A stretch of DNA of 64,000 nt. Origin: Drosophila persimilis. Lineage: Eukaryota; Arthropoda; Insecta; Diptera; Drosophilidae. Both the position numbers and the translations under genes were made by a program. Positions 31,201-40,339 of the stretch are shown here, piece by piece (position 1 is the first letter of the stretch; each line of letters begins with the position of its first letter). Location: contig NW_020825496.1 of the NCBI RefSeq assembly GCF_003286085.1, positions 1 through 64,000 on the forward strand. Reading direction: 5' to 3'. The notes below the pieces were generated by a model. That model did not search any database, was not told the DNA's origin, and was given only the letters and a program-made list of their open reading frames with translations.

Positions 31201-33509
31201 GTGGTGGTTTTGTCTTCTCTTAAGACGCAGTGATGAGGAAGAAAAAATTTGCATTGTTTAAGTGCGTCACTTTTGACAGGGGACATGTGATTCAAATCGA
31301 CGTATTCCTTTATAAATGCGGCGTATTGGGCCTTGAGAAGCGGTTTGCGAACCAACTTGCGCTCTAGATTGAGAAATCTGCGATAGGCTTGTTGATAAGA
31401 ATCTCCAAGAAGACTGTCACTCAGCTTTAAAGGCAATTGAACGCAATATTCGCCACTTGGAAGCCGACCGCAATGTTTTTTGAAATGTTCCTCGCAAGCA
31501 ATTTCCTCCTTTGTTGCTTCTGTAGCGGGACCGTGGCAGTTTTCCACTTCCCAGAACCTTCGCACTAGCTCATCCAAACCAACGGTAGGCGCTTGACTCA
31601 ATTCCGTCGAACTAGAGGCAGCTAGGAGCACTGAGCTGCGGGAGTACTGACCTCCACCTGTGACAACCCAGCCGAGACGGGTTTTTTGTATTATAGGAAG
31701 TCCCCTCTCCAATTTGATCTGTCCAACGCATAAAATGTCGTAAAATAAGCTGGCTCCAATAAGTACATCGATGCGCTGAGATTTGTTAAAGTGTGGGTCA
31801 GCAAGGCTGATATTGGATGGCATTTCCCATTTGGATACATCAAATGAAGAAGCAGGCTGGTTTCCTGTAATACGTGGAGCAACGAGAGCTGTGAGACTCG
31901 TGAAGTAATCGGAAGTCCTGGATTGAATGACCAAATTAACTGAACCTTCCGTGTGAAATGCAGAATCAGCGCCGATACCCGATACTGATACCGACCCTTT
32001 GGCTCGTTTCAGCTGAAGCCTCTGAGCAAAGCGAGAGGTTATTAAATTAATCTGAGAGCCTGAATCCAGAAGAGCCCGGCAAGGAAGAAGATCACCAACT
32101 CGACTCTTTATCATAATGACTGTCGTGGCTAGAAGCACTACGTCTGAGCTAAGATTCTGAGCAGGAGGCGAGCATGGTGATGAAGCGGCAACAAGAGAAC
32201 TTGAAAGATTGGGGCCTGGGCATAAGTCTGTCTGAATAGGAGACGTAGTAGCGTTTGCAGGTTCCGTGTTAACTGACGTAGGCAGCGGATTGTTGATATG
32301 TAAAAGGGTATGATGCTTTTCACCGCATGTGCGACAAGAGCCTGAACTGCAGGAGGTATTCCGATGTCCCTTCTTCAAACAGTTGAAGCAAACTCTAAGC
32401 TTCCTTGCCTCTCTAAGACGCAAAGATGGCGAAAGGTTTCCAAAGCGAGTGCAGCTGTAAATGTTATGCCCTTTATTATCACAGAACACGCATTCCAATA
32501 CGATTGTATTTGTAGCAACAAGACTGTGTTTTGAATGAGTGATTCGTTTATGTTTTCCAACCTGACTGCTATGGATTTGAATCAACATAGCTTGATCCAT
32601 GGTCTCCATGGCTTGACATCTCCTCTCCAAAAAAGCCGAAAAATGGTCCCATGTTGGTATGACGTTAGGGGGCGACAGCTCCTCCCATTTGGTCCTGGTA
32701 TCAGAGTCGAGATACTTGTATGTGGAGTGAACGATGATGCATCCAGCTATTTCCTCCATGGTACCCATCGATCTAAGCGCTCTCATGTGAGAATGAAGCT
32801 TGTCCGATAAAGTACGTAGCTTTGTAGTTGACCCATCTTCAACCTTCTCATGCCTCAGAATCTCAGCGACGTGTGCCTGAAAGATTAAACGTTTATTATT
32901 GAAACGATTGTTTAAAATGTCCAATGCAATATCATAATTGCTCTCCGATACTTCCAAAGAGCGAACAGCCTCCAGGGCAGGTCCATCCAAACATGAGCGC
33001 AGGTGCTGGAACTTCTCAATCTTTGATAGAAAGGGCTCCTGATCTATTACTGTGCTAAACATCGAGTAAAAGTCTGCCCACTCAGTATAACCTCCACGGA
33101 AAGTGGGAAGTTTAATGTCAGGAATATGATATCGTGACCGTACATTTCCGGAGGCAGTAACGTTGAGCTCGGGTCGTATCGTTGAGTGATGCGGCATGTT
33201 CTGGGTAGTCCTGCGGAGTGCTGAGCGAATACGAACTTCGATTTCCATCGCCAAATCCTCAAAATTGTTGCTTAAGTTGCTGCCAATTTCGCTTACATCA
33301 AGCTCTTCTAAATTAGAATGAGTAACATTAAATGAGTCGGATATTTTTTCCAAGAATTTTAAATGAACACTTAGCGCATCTTCGCTGATTGGGTTGTTTT
33401 CATCATTCAATATCGTCTCTCGAAGTGAAACGGCTTTGTTGTATATTGAGAGTGCCTTTAGTTTGTAAAAAGACACCCTGTTTTCCGGCACGTCATTAGA
33501 CTCATCCAT
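28251..33509 (-). CDS. BEL/Pao gag-pol polyprotein (BEL-A)
   Basis: One open frame of about 1,750 codons from the ATG at 33509 (MDESND…) encodes all functions. The frame is open back to 33644, but the later ATG gives a start like that of BEL-B. In order (residues counted from 33644): DUF1759-type gag (about 150-340), CCHC/CCHC-like knuckles (CVFCDNKGHNIYSC, CFNCLKKGHRNTSC, about 385-440), aspartic protease with LLDSGSQ (about 526), RT with the YVDD catalytic box (about 940) and RNase H. An H/C zinc-finger integrase follows, with D about 1481, D about 1548 (SDNATNF) and E about 1597, then a DUF5641-type C-terminus. All catalytic motifs look intact. It copies and inserts the element's own RNA. 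No env is present. Confidence 0.92.
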   Translation of the reverse strand: MDESNDVPENRVSFYKLKALSIYNKAVSLRETILNDENNPISEDALSVHLKFLEKISDSFNVTHSNLEELDVSEIGSNLSNNFEDLAMEIEVRIRSALRRTTQNMPHHSTIRPELNVTASGNVRSRYHIPDIKLPTFRGGYTEWADFYSMFSTVIDQEPFLSKIEKFQHLRSCLDGPALEAVRSLEVSESNYDIALDILNNRFNNKRLIFQAHVAEILRHEKVEDGSTTKLRTLSDKLHSHMRALRSMGTMEEIAGCIIVHSTYKYLDSDTRTKWEELSPPNVIPTWDHFSAFLERRCQAMETMDQAMLIQIHSSQVGKHKRITHSKHSLVATNTIVLECVFCDNKGHNIYSCTRFGNLSPSLRLREARKLRVCFNCLKKGHRNTSCSSGSCRTCGEKHHTLLHINNPLPTSVNTEPANATTSPIQTDLCPGPNLSSSLVAASSPCSPPAQNLSSDVVLLATTVIMIKSRVGDLLPCRALLDSGSQINLITSRFAQRLQLKRAKGSVSVSGIGADSAFHTEGSVNLVIQSRTSDYFTSLTALVAPRITGNQPASSFDVSKWEMPSNISLADPHFNKSQRIDVLIGASLFYDILCVGQIKLERGLPIIQKTRLGWVVTGGGQYSRSSVLLAASSSTELSQAPTVGLDELVRRFWEVENCHGPATEATKEEIACEEHFKKHCGRLPSGEYCVQLPLKLSDSLLGDSYQQAYRRFLNLERKLVRKPLLKAQYAAFIKEYVDLNHMSPVKSDALKQCKFFLPHHCVLREDKTTTKLRVVFDGSACTSTGYSLNDILMSGPTIQPKLVTTLLRFRTFRIALTGDICKMYRCVRVSPQDSFLQCILWRDSPLEELRTFKLDTVTYGTKPAAFLAVRSMHQLAADESSSYPIGSEVVLRDFYVDDLLTGGDTTNEVLEIIRQVSGLLAKGNFKIRKWCSNDTYVLDQTPHEDRETFVKFTDGSDVTKTLGLAWNPTSDELLFSFCPNQVPSKPTKRVVLSTIARFYDPLGLIGPVITKAKIFLQQLWKEKLHWDESLPVSLRTTWINFIQQFDSMQQISFPRLSFLRSSNLEMHGFCDASMSAYGACIYAVSQGDNGVKANLLSSRSRVAPLKTITIPKLELCGAALLAQLMHEVSLMNFKCSYYCWCDSTVVLAWIKNQPSNFNVFVANRLSVIQELTSGMSWLHVPTDLNPADMLSRGSLPAELINSHLWKYGPTYLTASKDQWPSTPALPEPVLEARKTILITNCASRYLVEESKFVNSFPKMQRIFAYVCKFIHRRKSGITVEDLRLGTELLIRLTQQSRLSTEIRALETRKDIKASSSIASLSPFLDDCGLLRVGGRLKNSTLDFEARHPIILPKNHSITSALIRHLHEKHLHAGPQSLLAIIRQTYWPIGGRKTVAHVIQKCVRCFRVKPRTLEQIMADLPVDRVSESRAFLVTGVDYCGPFLYKSEVRNRPPLKCYMSIFICFSTKAVHIELVKDLTTSAFLSALRRFICTRGRPVRIWSDNATNFVGARNELAELKSLFLSDSHQEAVHQACLNDCIDWRFIPPRSPHFGGLWEASVKLAKHHLRRALGSSLLGFDELRTLACNICAIINSRPLFPLSENPADLDVLTPSHFLVGAPITTFLEPDLVHLNVDRLDRWQKVTQLQQIFWSRWRQSYLTSLQERTKWRTRNPELHVNDVVLVKDENFPPLKWPLARILELIPGADGVSRVALIRMATGVSRRALAKLCLLPLRDEVKGMDPSTGGVCSGEARV
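28275..28292 (-). other. BEL-A polypurine tract
   Basis: On the minus strand this reads CACGGGGGGAGTA directly before the 3' LTR, the expected site for plus-strand priming. Confidence 0.6.
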
Positions 33510-33746
33510 TTTCGACAGGCAGCAGCGAGCAAAGCACAAAGAAGAATCGAAGAACCAACCGTTTGATTTTTTTTGGTATGCAAGCGCAAGTGCAGCGAAC
33601 CCGAAGCCGCTAATGCACGTAGCTGTATTAGTGCTTGTAAGCAAGCGCGCGACGAAATGGGAACTAACCGCTTCGCGTTCGAACAGTTATGTTTAGCGGA
33701 TAATTTTCACTGTTTATAATTGTTTATTTCCAAATTGTTACTGACG

Positions 33747-33764
33747 ATCACGTCGGGGTCACCA
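33747..33764 (-). other. BEL-A primer binding site (tRNA-Trp)
   Basis: On the minus strand it reads TGGTGACCCCGACGTGAT, two bases after the 5' LTR. It is complementary to a tRNA 3' end ATCACGTCGGGGTCACCA, which I recall as the tRNA-Trp acceptor and T-arm end. BEL-B has the same site. Confidence 0.75.
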
Positions 33765-33766
33765 AA

Positions 33767-34242
33767 TGTTGAGACAACGAGCTTTTTCGCTGACTATGAT
33801 TGTTCAATAATTTCACAAATTATTAATTTCCGAAAACGTTATAAATTTTATTATAGGTATTTTGTGTGTTGAGGGTGGCCGAAGATGCCAGGGCCTTTTA
33901 CAATAGTATTAGAGTGACACACTTGGATGAGGCAAGCGAGCCGATCTCGAGCCAAAGTAATAGATTGGGGACAAAAAGGGTCTGTTCTCCAACTATATCA
34001 AGCGGTAACTGCTAGAGCAGGCGCAGCTGCTGACGGCTTAGCGACGGCATAGGAAAGAAAAGATAACAAGAGCGAGCATAGATAAGAATAGATGATTAAA
34101 TGAGAGCATGTTGCTGAGCGAGCATAGATAAAGCTACGCTTACGTTACGTTAGTTTAGTATAATGACCAAAATAGAAAAGAAAGTGAATTGATAGGCAAT
34201 AAAACAATGGTATAAAATTTACACTCGGGCTTCGCCCGAACA
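33767..34242 (-). repeat. BEL-A 5' LTR
   Basis: It has the same ends as the 3' LTR and is 476 bases long. The promoter would lie here for minus-strand transcription. Confidence 0.92.
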
Positions 34243-34567
34243 TCGACTTTAGCTTGAAGTGGAGCTCGTTGGCGAACTCGTGATCAGACTTCCGGTTTTA
34301 AAATTAAATTCCTATAAAAATTAAACCAAAATTAAACCAATAAAATGGATGAAATACAAGAAAACGGAATCCGGGGAAAGAAGAAAGAGCAGTCGAAGAA
34401 AACAAAGGGGAAAACGATGGGGAAAATCAGGGAATAATTGCAGGCGGGGAAGAGAATGTGGGAGTGAGAAAAAGTAAGGGAAAACTATGAATACCCTTTG
34501 AAACGAAAGAAGAAAACCAGCTCCTTCTCACAGAATACGCACTTATTATAGGTTTTCATTATTTTTA
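34243..34567 (+). repeat. Unit fragment right of BEL-A
   Basis: It resumes at TCGACTTTAGCTTGAAGTGG, equivalent to unit position about 5882, which lies upstream of where the left flank stopped. It matches the unit to TTTTTAGTCACT and then diverges. It therefore duplicates sequence already present left of BEL-A. Confidence 0.85.
34345..34437 (+). pseudogene. Charged ORF, frameshifted copy
   Basis: A one-base loss in the G run (CCGGGGAAAG against CCGGGGGAAAG) switches the frame, giving a 30-codon Lys-rich peptide (GKKKEQSKKTKGKT) before a stop. Which frame was originally coding cannot be decided from these copies. Confidence 0.25.
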
Positions 34568-36198
34568 GTCACTCAGTCAACGAATTGAAATAAGTCCCAA
34601 AAACTATATATACATATATCAAAAATAATTCCGATCTTTATTCAAAATTTTAAACGAAGCATCTCCGTGTGCCACATTCGGAGGCGCCCCAATAGGACTC
34701 GCTCTTCAGTCTGATTCGCGGCTGAGGCTGGAAAATGGTCAATGGCTGTGTGTTGGAGTGACTGGAAGGAAGGCTAATATATACCGTTACAATTTTCTGG
34801 AATATCTTGAAGATGGTTTGGCCCATGGGCCACTTGTAGGAGATTGTGCAGCTCCACAAAACTTGTGATCCGTGAAGTCGTAGGGCTGCGCGATGGCCAT
34901 CATCATGGACCAAGCGAGGATGCGTTTCACTAGCCTGTGCCCTCACCGAAGATCCCATTTCCATCAGCTATGCGCCCCCGAATGATAGCCTTTGATTTGG
35001 ACAGTAATTTATAATAAAAATAATTTATATTTTGACAATAATATGTATGACTTTAGATGCAAAGAAAAGCCAACTTTTCCAGACTGCAAATCCCTTGAGA
35101 AATGCCACAAACCCCGCAGAAGAGAAGGAGCCATAGGGGCAGGGGCAGGGACAGTAGCAGGTGCTGAGGGGTAGGTGGGGCTGTGCGACTGACAGACAGA
35201 AGACAAGCCCTGACAGGCATCGAGGCAGCAACTTGTTTGGCTGTTGTTGCCTCGTTTTCGCTTTTCATTTAAATTTTGCAAAATTTCCGAGATGCAAAGA
35301 TGCCGCCTGCCTTTGCCTTTGCCTCTTCGCCGAGTAATTAAAATGCAAAGCAAAGTGCAGCAATTTGAGCCTAATAATAATGGCAGCAGAAGCAGCAGCG
35401 AACAGGAGCGGACGGCAGCATAACGGGCGGGAAATCAACAAACAACTAAATGGGGGACAAACAACAAAATGGTTAGCCCCAACGTGCACCGGCCAATATC
35501 GTGGTACATTTCAACGCAACATTTCCCAGAGATGCCAGACATTGAGACTTTCTTAACGTTTTCAAATCCGCCCCACTACAAACATTGGTCCTTCGAGCCG
35601 GATCTTCGCCGGAGAAGCTCACCCCAGCCAGCATCGACGGATCGCTCCAAGTTCAAGATAAGTACTCTTCGATTGTGCCTAACAACAGTGCAGTGATTTT
35701 GTGTGAGTTTTCCATCCCAGTCCCAAATTAAACCATACTTCTTTCTGCCAACGGTTGTGGCCTCCTACTTCTCCAAGGGTTTAATTTGATCCGAGCTAGC
35801 TCCTGCGTTCAGCTTCCGATACAGTGTAAATAATAGCGCATACAAATGTATCTTAATGCGTATACGTTTACATACACGGAACAAACACTCGCAATACTTA
35901 TACATGCACGTCGGATTTTACATAAAAAATTTTACCACGGTAAAATTAGTCAGAAAATAAAAACGCTCACGTACGAACAGCTTTGAAAAACGTTAACAAA
36001 TTGTGTGGACAATTAGGGCGATTTAATTATTAATTGATTTTATTTCGGGTTGTGTGTCGACTGCGCGAGCACAATAGGACTGATCGGCCACAGCAAGTGA
36101 CCCTCAGCTAAGTTTATTTGTTTCCGCAATTTTACATTTAAACGCTTTTACAAATATTTTTAAAAGCTGTTCCTTTAACAGCGGAACCACTACTTAAC
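34568..36198. other. Single-copy-like spacer with a diverged unit echo
   Basis: A 104-codon minus ORF (34650-34964) has no recognised family. 35280-35560 resembles the non-coding unit stretch 6190-6440 but is diverged, with AACGTGCACCGGCCAATATCG in place of the unit's ATTTTGG. It may be the donor locus sequence or an older copy. 35600-36198 shows nothing I can name. Confidence 0.4.
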
Positions 36199-36487
36199 AT
36201 GGTTGGGAAACTCTACATAATGTTACAGAGAAATGGAAAAGGCACTTTACATTACAAGAAATCAACATTTTCTGGCAACGAAGTGGGCTTGTTTACATTT
36301 GGAAATTGCATTGTAAGTAATAAAATTATAAATTTAACAAATAGAAGCTGTATTAATTATAATTTCTTTGCCAATTTAATTACAGCGGACGTATATATGT
36401 AAGATTAATATTAAAGCATCGTTTATTAATAATGTTTTGATCGAAAAAGAGTACAAAGTGTTTGATTTAAGATGTGCAATTAATGAT
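36199..36487 (+). pseudogene. FLYWCH-like two-exon gene fragment, cut by BEL-C
   Basis: Exon 1 (36199-36312, 38 codons from ATG) ends at a GTAAGT donor. A 73-base intron ends TTTAATTACAG at 36385, a typical size and sequence for flies. Exon 2 begins RTYICKINIKASF and stays open until the first bases of the BEL-C LTR supply a TGA at 36488. The order GKGTLHY…F…F.NC…C.INI resembles a degraded FLYWCH zinc finger (G..L…F…W.C…C.A.), with the tryptophan not conserved. Such domains occur in mod(mdg4)-type chromatin proteins. The splice signals are the stronger evidence; the family call is tentative. Confidence 0.35.
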
Positions 36488-36736
36488 TGAAAAATTAGAA
36501 GAGTGTTTCTAATTGAATTACCGAAAACTTTGGGTGGCTGTAATTTAAATTATTTATTTGGCGGGGCGAAAAAATTGATACGCTCGATCTAATTCAAGGT
36601 TGGCGAACAACTATATTTTCTTCACAATTCAAATCTCTTACTCTAGCTAACCTACGGTGGCAAAGCGGGGCGAATTCGCCAAGAGCGAGAGAGCGAGCTA
36701 TTATTGCGCTCCCGCTTTGCCCTAGCCTAACTTACA

Positions 36737-37474
36737 CTAGACTTCATAATTAAGATCAATAACTAATAATGGATGGAAGGTCACGCAACACCGGCCCCGT
36801 TGAACGCCTGCATCGGCTTCAACAGATTGGGAGCGGCGCCTCCCTACGAGCCACTCCTGAGGCGGCAGATTGTCCTCGGCCACGATGACGAGGTCTCCTT
36901 CCTCGAGGTTCGGCTGCTGCTGGTGCCATTTGCCCCGAATTTGCAGCCCCAGGACATATTCGCGGGACCATCGCTGCCAAAACGCTTGCCTGACTGACGA
37001 GACAAGTCGCCATCGCCGCAAGCAACTGAGACTCTCCTGGTCCGGAGTCCGCAGTGCTGGGGGGGCGATGAGCGACCCGCCTGTCAGCAGGTGCCCGGGT
37101 GTTAGGGCCTCGCCGTCGCTTGGATCTTGGCTGATGGCTCCCAGCCTCGATGCCGACGAGGACTGTGGTGAGCTCTTCGGCGGTTAGGAACGCGCTGCCT
37201 ACCTCCCGTAGGAGTAGGCTCTTGGCAGTTTTTACACCTGCCTCCCATAGCCCTCCCATGTGAGGAGCCTCCCACGCAAATTCGAATCCGTTTTTTGACG
37301 CGAAGTCGCGAATTGTGTCTCCCTGCTCCTTGAGCCTGATCCGCAGAGCTCAGAGATGGCGGCTCGCTCCGACGAAGTTCGTCCCGTTGTCGCAATGGAC
37401 GACAAGAGAGGTAAGGAGAGGTACTCTTCCATGAGTTCCAAGTACATTTTCTTCAACTCAGGGTCACGATGCAA
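36737..37474 (-). pseudogene. BEL-C pol C-terminus and integrase remnants
   Basis: Reading upstream on the minus strand, frames with RDPELKKMYLELMEEYLSL (RT N-terminal region) are followed by a jump into integrase sequence (ATTGRTS…, then HMGGLWEAGVKTAKSLLLREV, the BEL integrase E region). The last piece is the DUF5641-type FWQRWSREYVLGLQIRGKW, ending at 36737. At least three frameshifts and one large internal deletion removing most of RT and RNase H separate these. It cannot make a functional polymerase. Confidence 0.75.
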
Positions 37475-38244
37475 TCATCTTTCAAGCGACAAAAACCGCC
37501 GTTTCGCAACCTCAAAGGAGTTGCCTAAACAATTTGGATCTGATTTAAACGGGAGCCTTACTTCGAACCGACCTGATGATAGTACCTGAGTCGTCTTACG
37601 ATAGTGTTCTTCACATAGCTTGTGCTCAGGTGTGGCAATTTTCTTGGTAGATGGCATTTCTTCCAGTGACCAAAACTTTTTCAAGGTCCTATCGATGGAT
37701 ACTAGCAACTCTTCACTGCAACTCAAACTGTTTGTAATTTGAGGAGCAGATCTCCTCGAAACATATTTTCCCGACACAACCCAACCAAGAAGGGTTTTCT
37801 GAAGAGTTGGAAAGTCAGGACCTTGTTTAATTTGACCAACAGCTAATAATTCAAAGAACGATTCTGCTCCAATTAACATATCTATTCTTTGTGGCTTGTA
37901 GAAATAAGGGTCTGCCAGTGGTAGGTTCTCTGGGATTCGTCAGTCAGTCACATTCACTGACTGGTCAGGGTGATAACCTGAAATTGATTTCAGGATCCAA
38001 AAATCAAAGAAGAACTCACTACCATTTATTCGCGACTTCACCACTGTGTGTATTTTATCCTTTACTTGAGAATTAGATTCACCAATTCCAAGCAAGTTAA
38101 TACAGGACTCCTCTCTACGGATCTGTAAGCGATTAGCGAGGTCCTCGGTAATGAAATTTGTTTATGATTCAGAGTCGAGCAGAGCTCTGGCCAGAATGTG
38201 TTCACCGCTCTTAGTTCGGACGCTTACGATCGACGTAGTCAGAA
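37475..38244 (-). pseudogene. BEL-C protease region remnant
   Basis: The segment contains ARALLDSES then a stop where the family has LLDSGSQ, so the protease active-site glycine is lost and a nonsense codon follows. It continues as the open piece 37879-37475 (MLIGAESFFELLAVGQIKQG…LGWVVSGK…FWSLE). This is the BEL spacer between protease and RT, ending KRRFLSLER. Confidence 0.75.
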
Positions 38245-39522
38245 TCACGCTGTCGCATGCAAAACATGTGACGTGGAAGGTTGATCCTGATTTGATGGAG
38301 GAGAAGGACTCTCTTGGGGTGCTGGCAACGCGAGACTATTAGCCGACACTGTGTATCGATGCAATAATGTATGATGTGAGCGGCTGCACACTCGACATTT
38401 ATTGGCTTTGCATTTTACAACAGCGTGGCCTTTTCGCAGAAAATTAATGCATAGGGATGCCGACTTAGCAAACTCAAACCTTTGCATCACCGAGAGACGC
38501 GAAAATGAAGGGCAATTTGACACTACATGGTCTCCTGAATTGCAGTAGCTACAAGTTTGCTGAGTTCTACTGTTGGTGGAAGTGGAAGAACAAGCAAATG
38601 AACTGCGATTATGTTGCTTGCTTGGCATGACTTTGTCTTGCCTTGGCTTGGTCGATTCTTCAGCAGACAGATGCTGGTATCGACGATTCAAGACTTTCTC
38701 AAAGTCGGACCAAAGCGGCAACTTCTCATAAGTAAGCTGTTCATCCGACTTTTGTTTCGTCACTGGGTCGACTCTGTTTAAAACGAGATGAATGAGCATT
38801 GCATTCGAAATTTTTGTATCATCTCCGATCGACAGTAACGATCCGTAAATCGACGAAACAGTATCGATTAGAGTTCTTAGAGATGATGCAGATTGATGCG
38901 ACATTCTCGGCAGATTGAACAATGTGGAAATATTATTCGTGAAAATCAAATAATCGTTGTCATATACTCGTTTTAGGCCAGTCATGGCCTTTTCATAATT
39001 TGCCTCGGTGACTTGGAACGCCTTTATTGTTCCTAATGCTTCATCAGAGAGGCATGAAATCAAATGATTAAATTTTTCGATCACCGGTATGCTGTTGTCG
39101 CTATGGACTAGTCTCTCAAAAAGGCTAATGAAATTTTTGAATTCCGAGTGTTTACCACTAAATTTGGGTAATGCCAATTTCGGAAGTCTAGCATGAGTTG
39201 GGGCTGAAGAAGACACTGGCTTCGTCTCGCTTGCTGCATCAAAGGCGGCGATAAGCGACATTATCTTTCCTTTGGTGACAATTATCAGCTCTTCCAACTC
39301 GGCTGCATATGCTTCATCACCTGTTATGTCCTCGATTTGCTCCTGCAAATGGTTAGCCTTTTCAATTGAAGCTTTCAAACAATCTAATCTACATTGTAAT
39401 TCCGGTAATTGCAAAGGAATCGACCCTTGATCTAATCGATCCTCTAAGCGGCGAATGCTTTTTACTCGACTTTTGAGCTTAATCTTTAAGTCTTCAAGAG
39501 TGGATTTACTTTTTTCTGCCAT
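38245..39522 (-). CDS. BEL-C gag protein
   Basis: The 425-codon open frame from the ATG at 39522 includes a coiled N-terminal part, then LPKLALPKFSGKHSEFKNFI (the DUF1759-type gag core, about residues 115-290). Zinc-knuckle cysteines follow: CSYCNSGDHVVSNC, a second knuckle with one cysteine altered (CINFLRKGHAVVKC), and CRVCSRSHHTLLH. Gag packages element RNA into particles. It is intact in length but joined to a ruined pol, so it could at most act as a stand-alone gag. Confidence 0.75.
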   Translation of the reverse strand: MAEKSKSTLEDLKIKLKSRVKSIRRLEDRLDQGSIPLQLPELQCRLDCLKASIEKANHLQEQIEDITGDEAYAAELEELIIVTKGKIMSLIAAFDAASETKPVSSSAPTHARLPKLALPKFSGKHSEFKNFISLFERLVHSDNSIPVIEKFNHLISCLSDEALGTIKAFQVTEANYEKAMTGLKRVYDNDYLIFTNNISTLFNLPRMSHQSASSLRTLIDTVSSIYGSLLSIGDDTKISNAMLIHLVLNRVDPVTKQKSDEQLTYEKLPLWSDFEKVLNRRYQHLSAEESTKPRQDKVMPSKQHNRSSFACSSTSTNSRTQQTCSYCNSGDHVVSNCPSFSRLSVMQRFEFAKSASLCINFLRKGHAVVKCKANKCRVCSRSHHTLLHRYTVSANSLALPAPQESPSPPSNQDQPSTSHVLHATA

Positions 39523-39531
39523 AATGTTTGT

Positions 39532-39935
39532 GTATGAAGATTTTACGCAACAAAGCAGTATTATTTCTATTTATTTATTTATTATTATTTTTTTTTTTTA
39601 AATGTTTGAACGAGAACGATAATCGAAAACGAATTTGAATTGAATGTCGAGGCACGAGGTGACGGCCGAAAACAATATACCCGTTAGATACAGGGTAGCG
39701 CGTCACTTGGCAAGTAACAGCCGAAAACAATATACCCGTTAGATACAGGGTAGCGCGTCACTTGGCAAGTAACAGCCGAAAACAATATACCCGTTAGATA
39801 CATGGTAGCGGCAACGAAAATTCTCCCAACAAATACAACGCAAGCAGCAGTGGAGAAGCGAAAACGAAATAATGCACCGGTGCTGCTGCTTGTATGTACA
39901 TATGTGTGCATATTTTCTATACGCCGTGGCTTGGG
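39532..39935 (+). repeat. Eogt 5'-flank segment, copy A (shared with 44250-44665)
   Basis: It begins GTATGAAGATTTTACGCAAC and ends CGCCGTGGCTTGGG. The same sequence recurs at 44250-44665 with base changes and one fewer 55-base repeat. It lies between BEL-C gag and Eogt and may carry Eogt promoter sequence. Confidence 0.75.
39661..39811 (+). repeat. Three 55-base tandem repeats
   Basis: The unit is CAAGTAACAGCCGAAAACAA followed by TATACCCGTTAGATACAGGG and TAGCGCGTCACTTGG, present nearly three times. The copy at 44400-44515 has two. Function unknown. Confidence 0.85.
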
Positions 39936-39995
39936 TGAACGAACGAACCAACTTTGTGAGGTTCTAACGATGAGAAAGGTAGAACAAAATAAATG

Positions 39996-40036
39996 GTGGG
40001 GGGGGGGGGGGGGGGGGTGGGGGGGGGGGGGGGGTG
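39996..40036 (+). repeat. Poly-G tract
   Basis: About 40 bases of nearly pure G, interrupted once by T, lie in the Eogt 5' region. It could form a G-quadruplex and is a likely place for assembly length error. Confidence 0.9.
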
Positions 40037-40339
40037 CGACAGTGATTGCAGTAAACGAAAGATGTATGTATATAGGTCAGGTTTTCGGCCGTGTTCTTCA
40101 TCACAATGATGGACAGCGGCGGCTGCTGTTGAATTAACTTAATCATAATCATCTTATCCATTAACGGACACTGCGCAGCCGCCACGAAGCTGCTGCCGAG
40201 TGAGATCATAACACCGAGCCGCTGCCATTGTTGGCCGTGAAATGCAGTTTAAGATGCTCTCGATGTGGCACTGGCTGTGAAATCGAGTCGCGAAAGTGTG
40301 CGATTAGAAATCGAAGCCTGCAACGAAGTACTTAAAGTT

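Larger units (their letters stand above)
27798..34242 (-). mobile_element. BEL-A: complete BEL/Pao retrotransposon
   Basis: It is bounded by two LTRs (477 and 476 bases) starting TGTTGAGACAACG and ending GCCCGAACA. A tRNA-Trp-type primer site, a G-rich polypurine tract and one long uninterrupted gag-pol frame are all present. The flanks show no target duplication: ACATT on the left against TCGAC on the right, and they belong to different positions of the 3.95-kb unit. Few LTR differences and an open frame indicate a young, possibly active copy. Confidence 0.92.
36488..39531 (-). mobile_element. BEL-C: decayed BEL/Pao element
   Basis: It starts TGAAAAATTAGAAGAG, the same boundary as at 53227. 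It holds a 3' end, a pol C-terminus, integrase pieces, a protease remnant and a full gag, all on the minus strand. Most of RT is deleted and several frames are shifted. The 5' LTR and primer site were not found; upstream of gag the sequence passes at 39532 into a stretch shared with 44250. Confidence 0.8.

Noticed and set aside
34650-34964. 104-codon minus ORF; another frame here has a membrane-like stretch (LAWSMMMAIAQP)
   Set aside because: Too short and frame-mixed to claim a receptor remnant.
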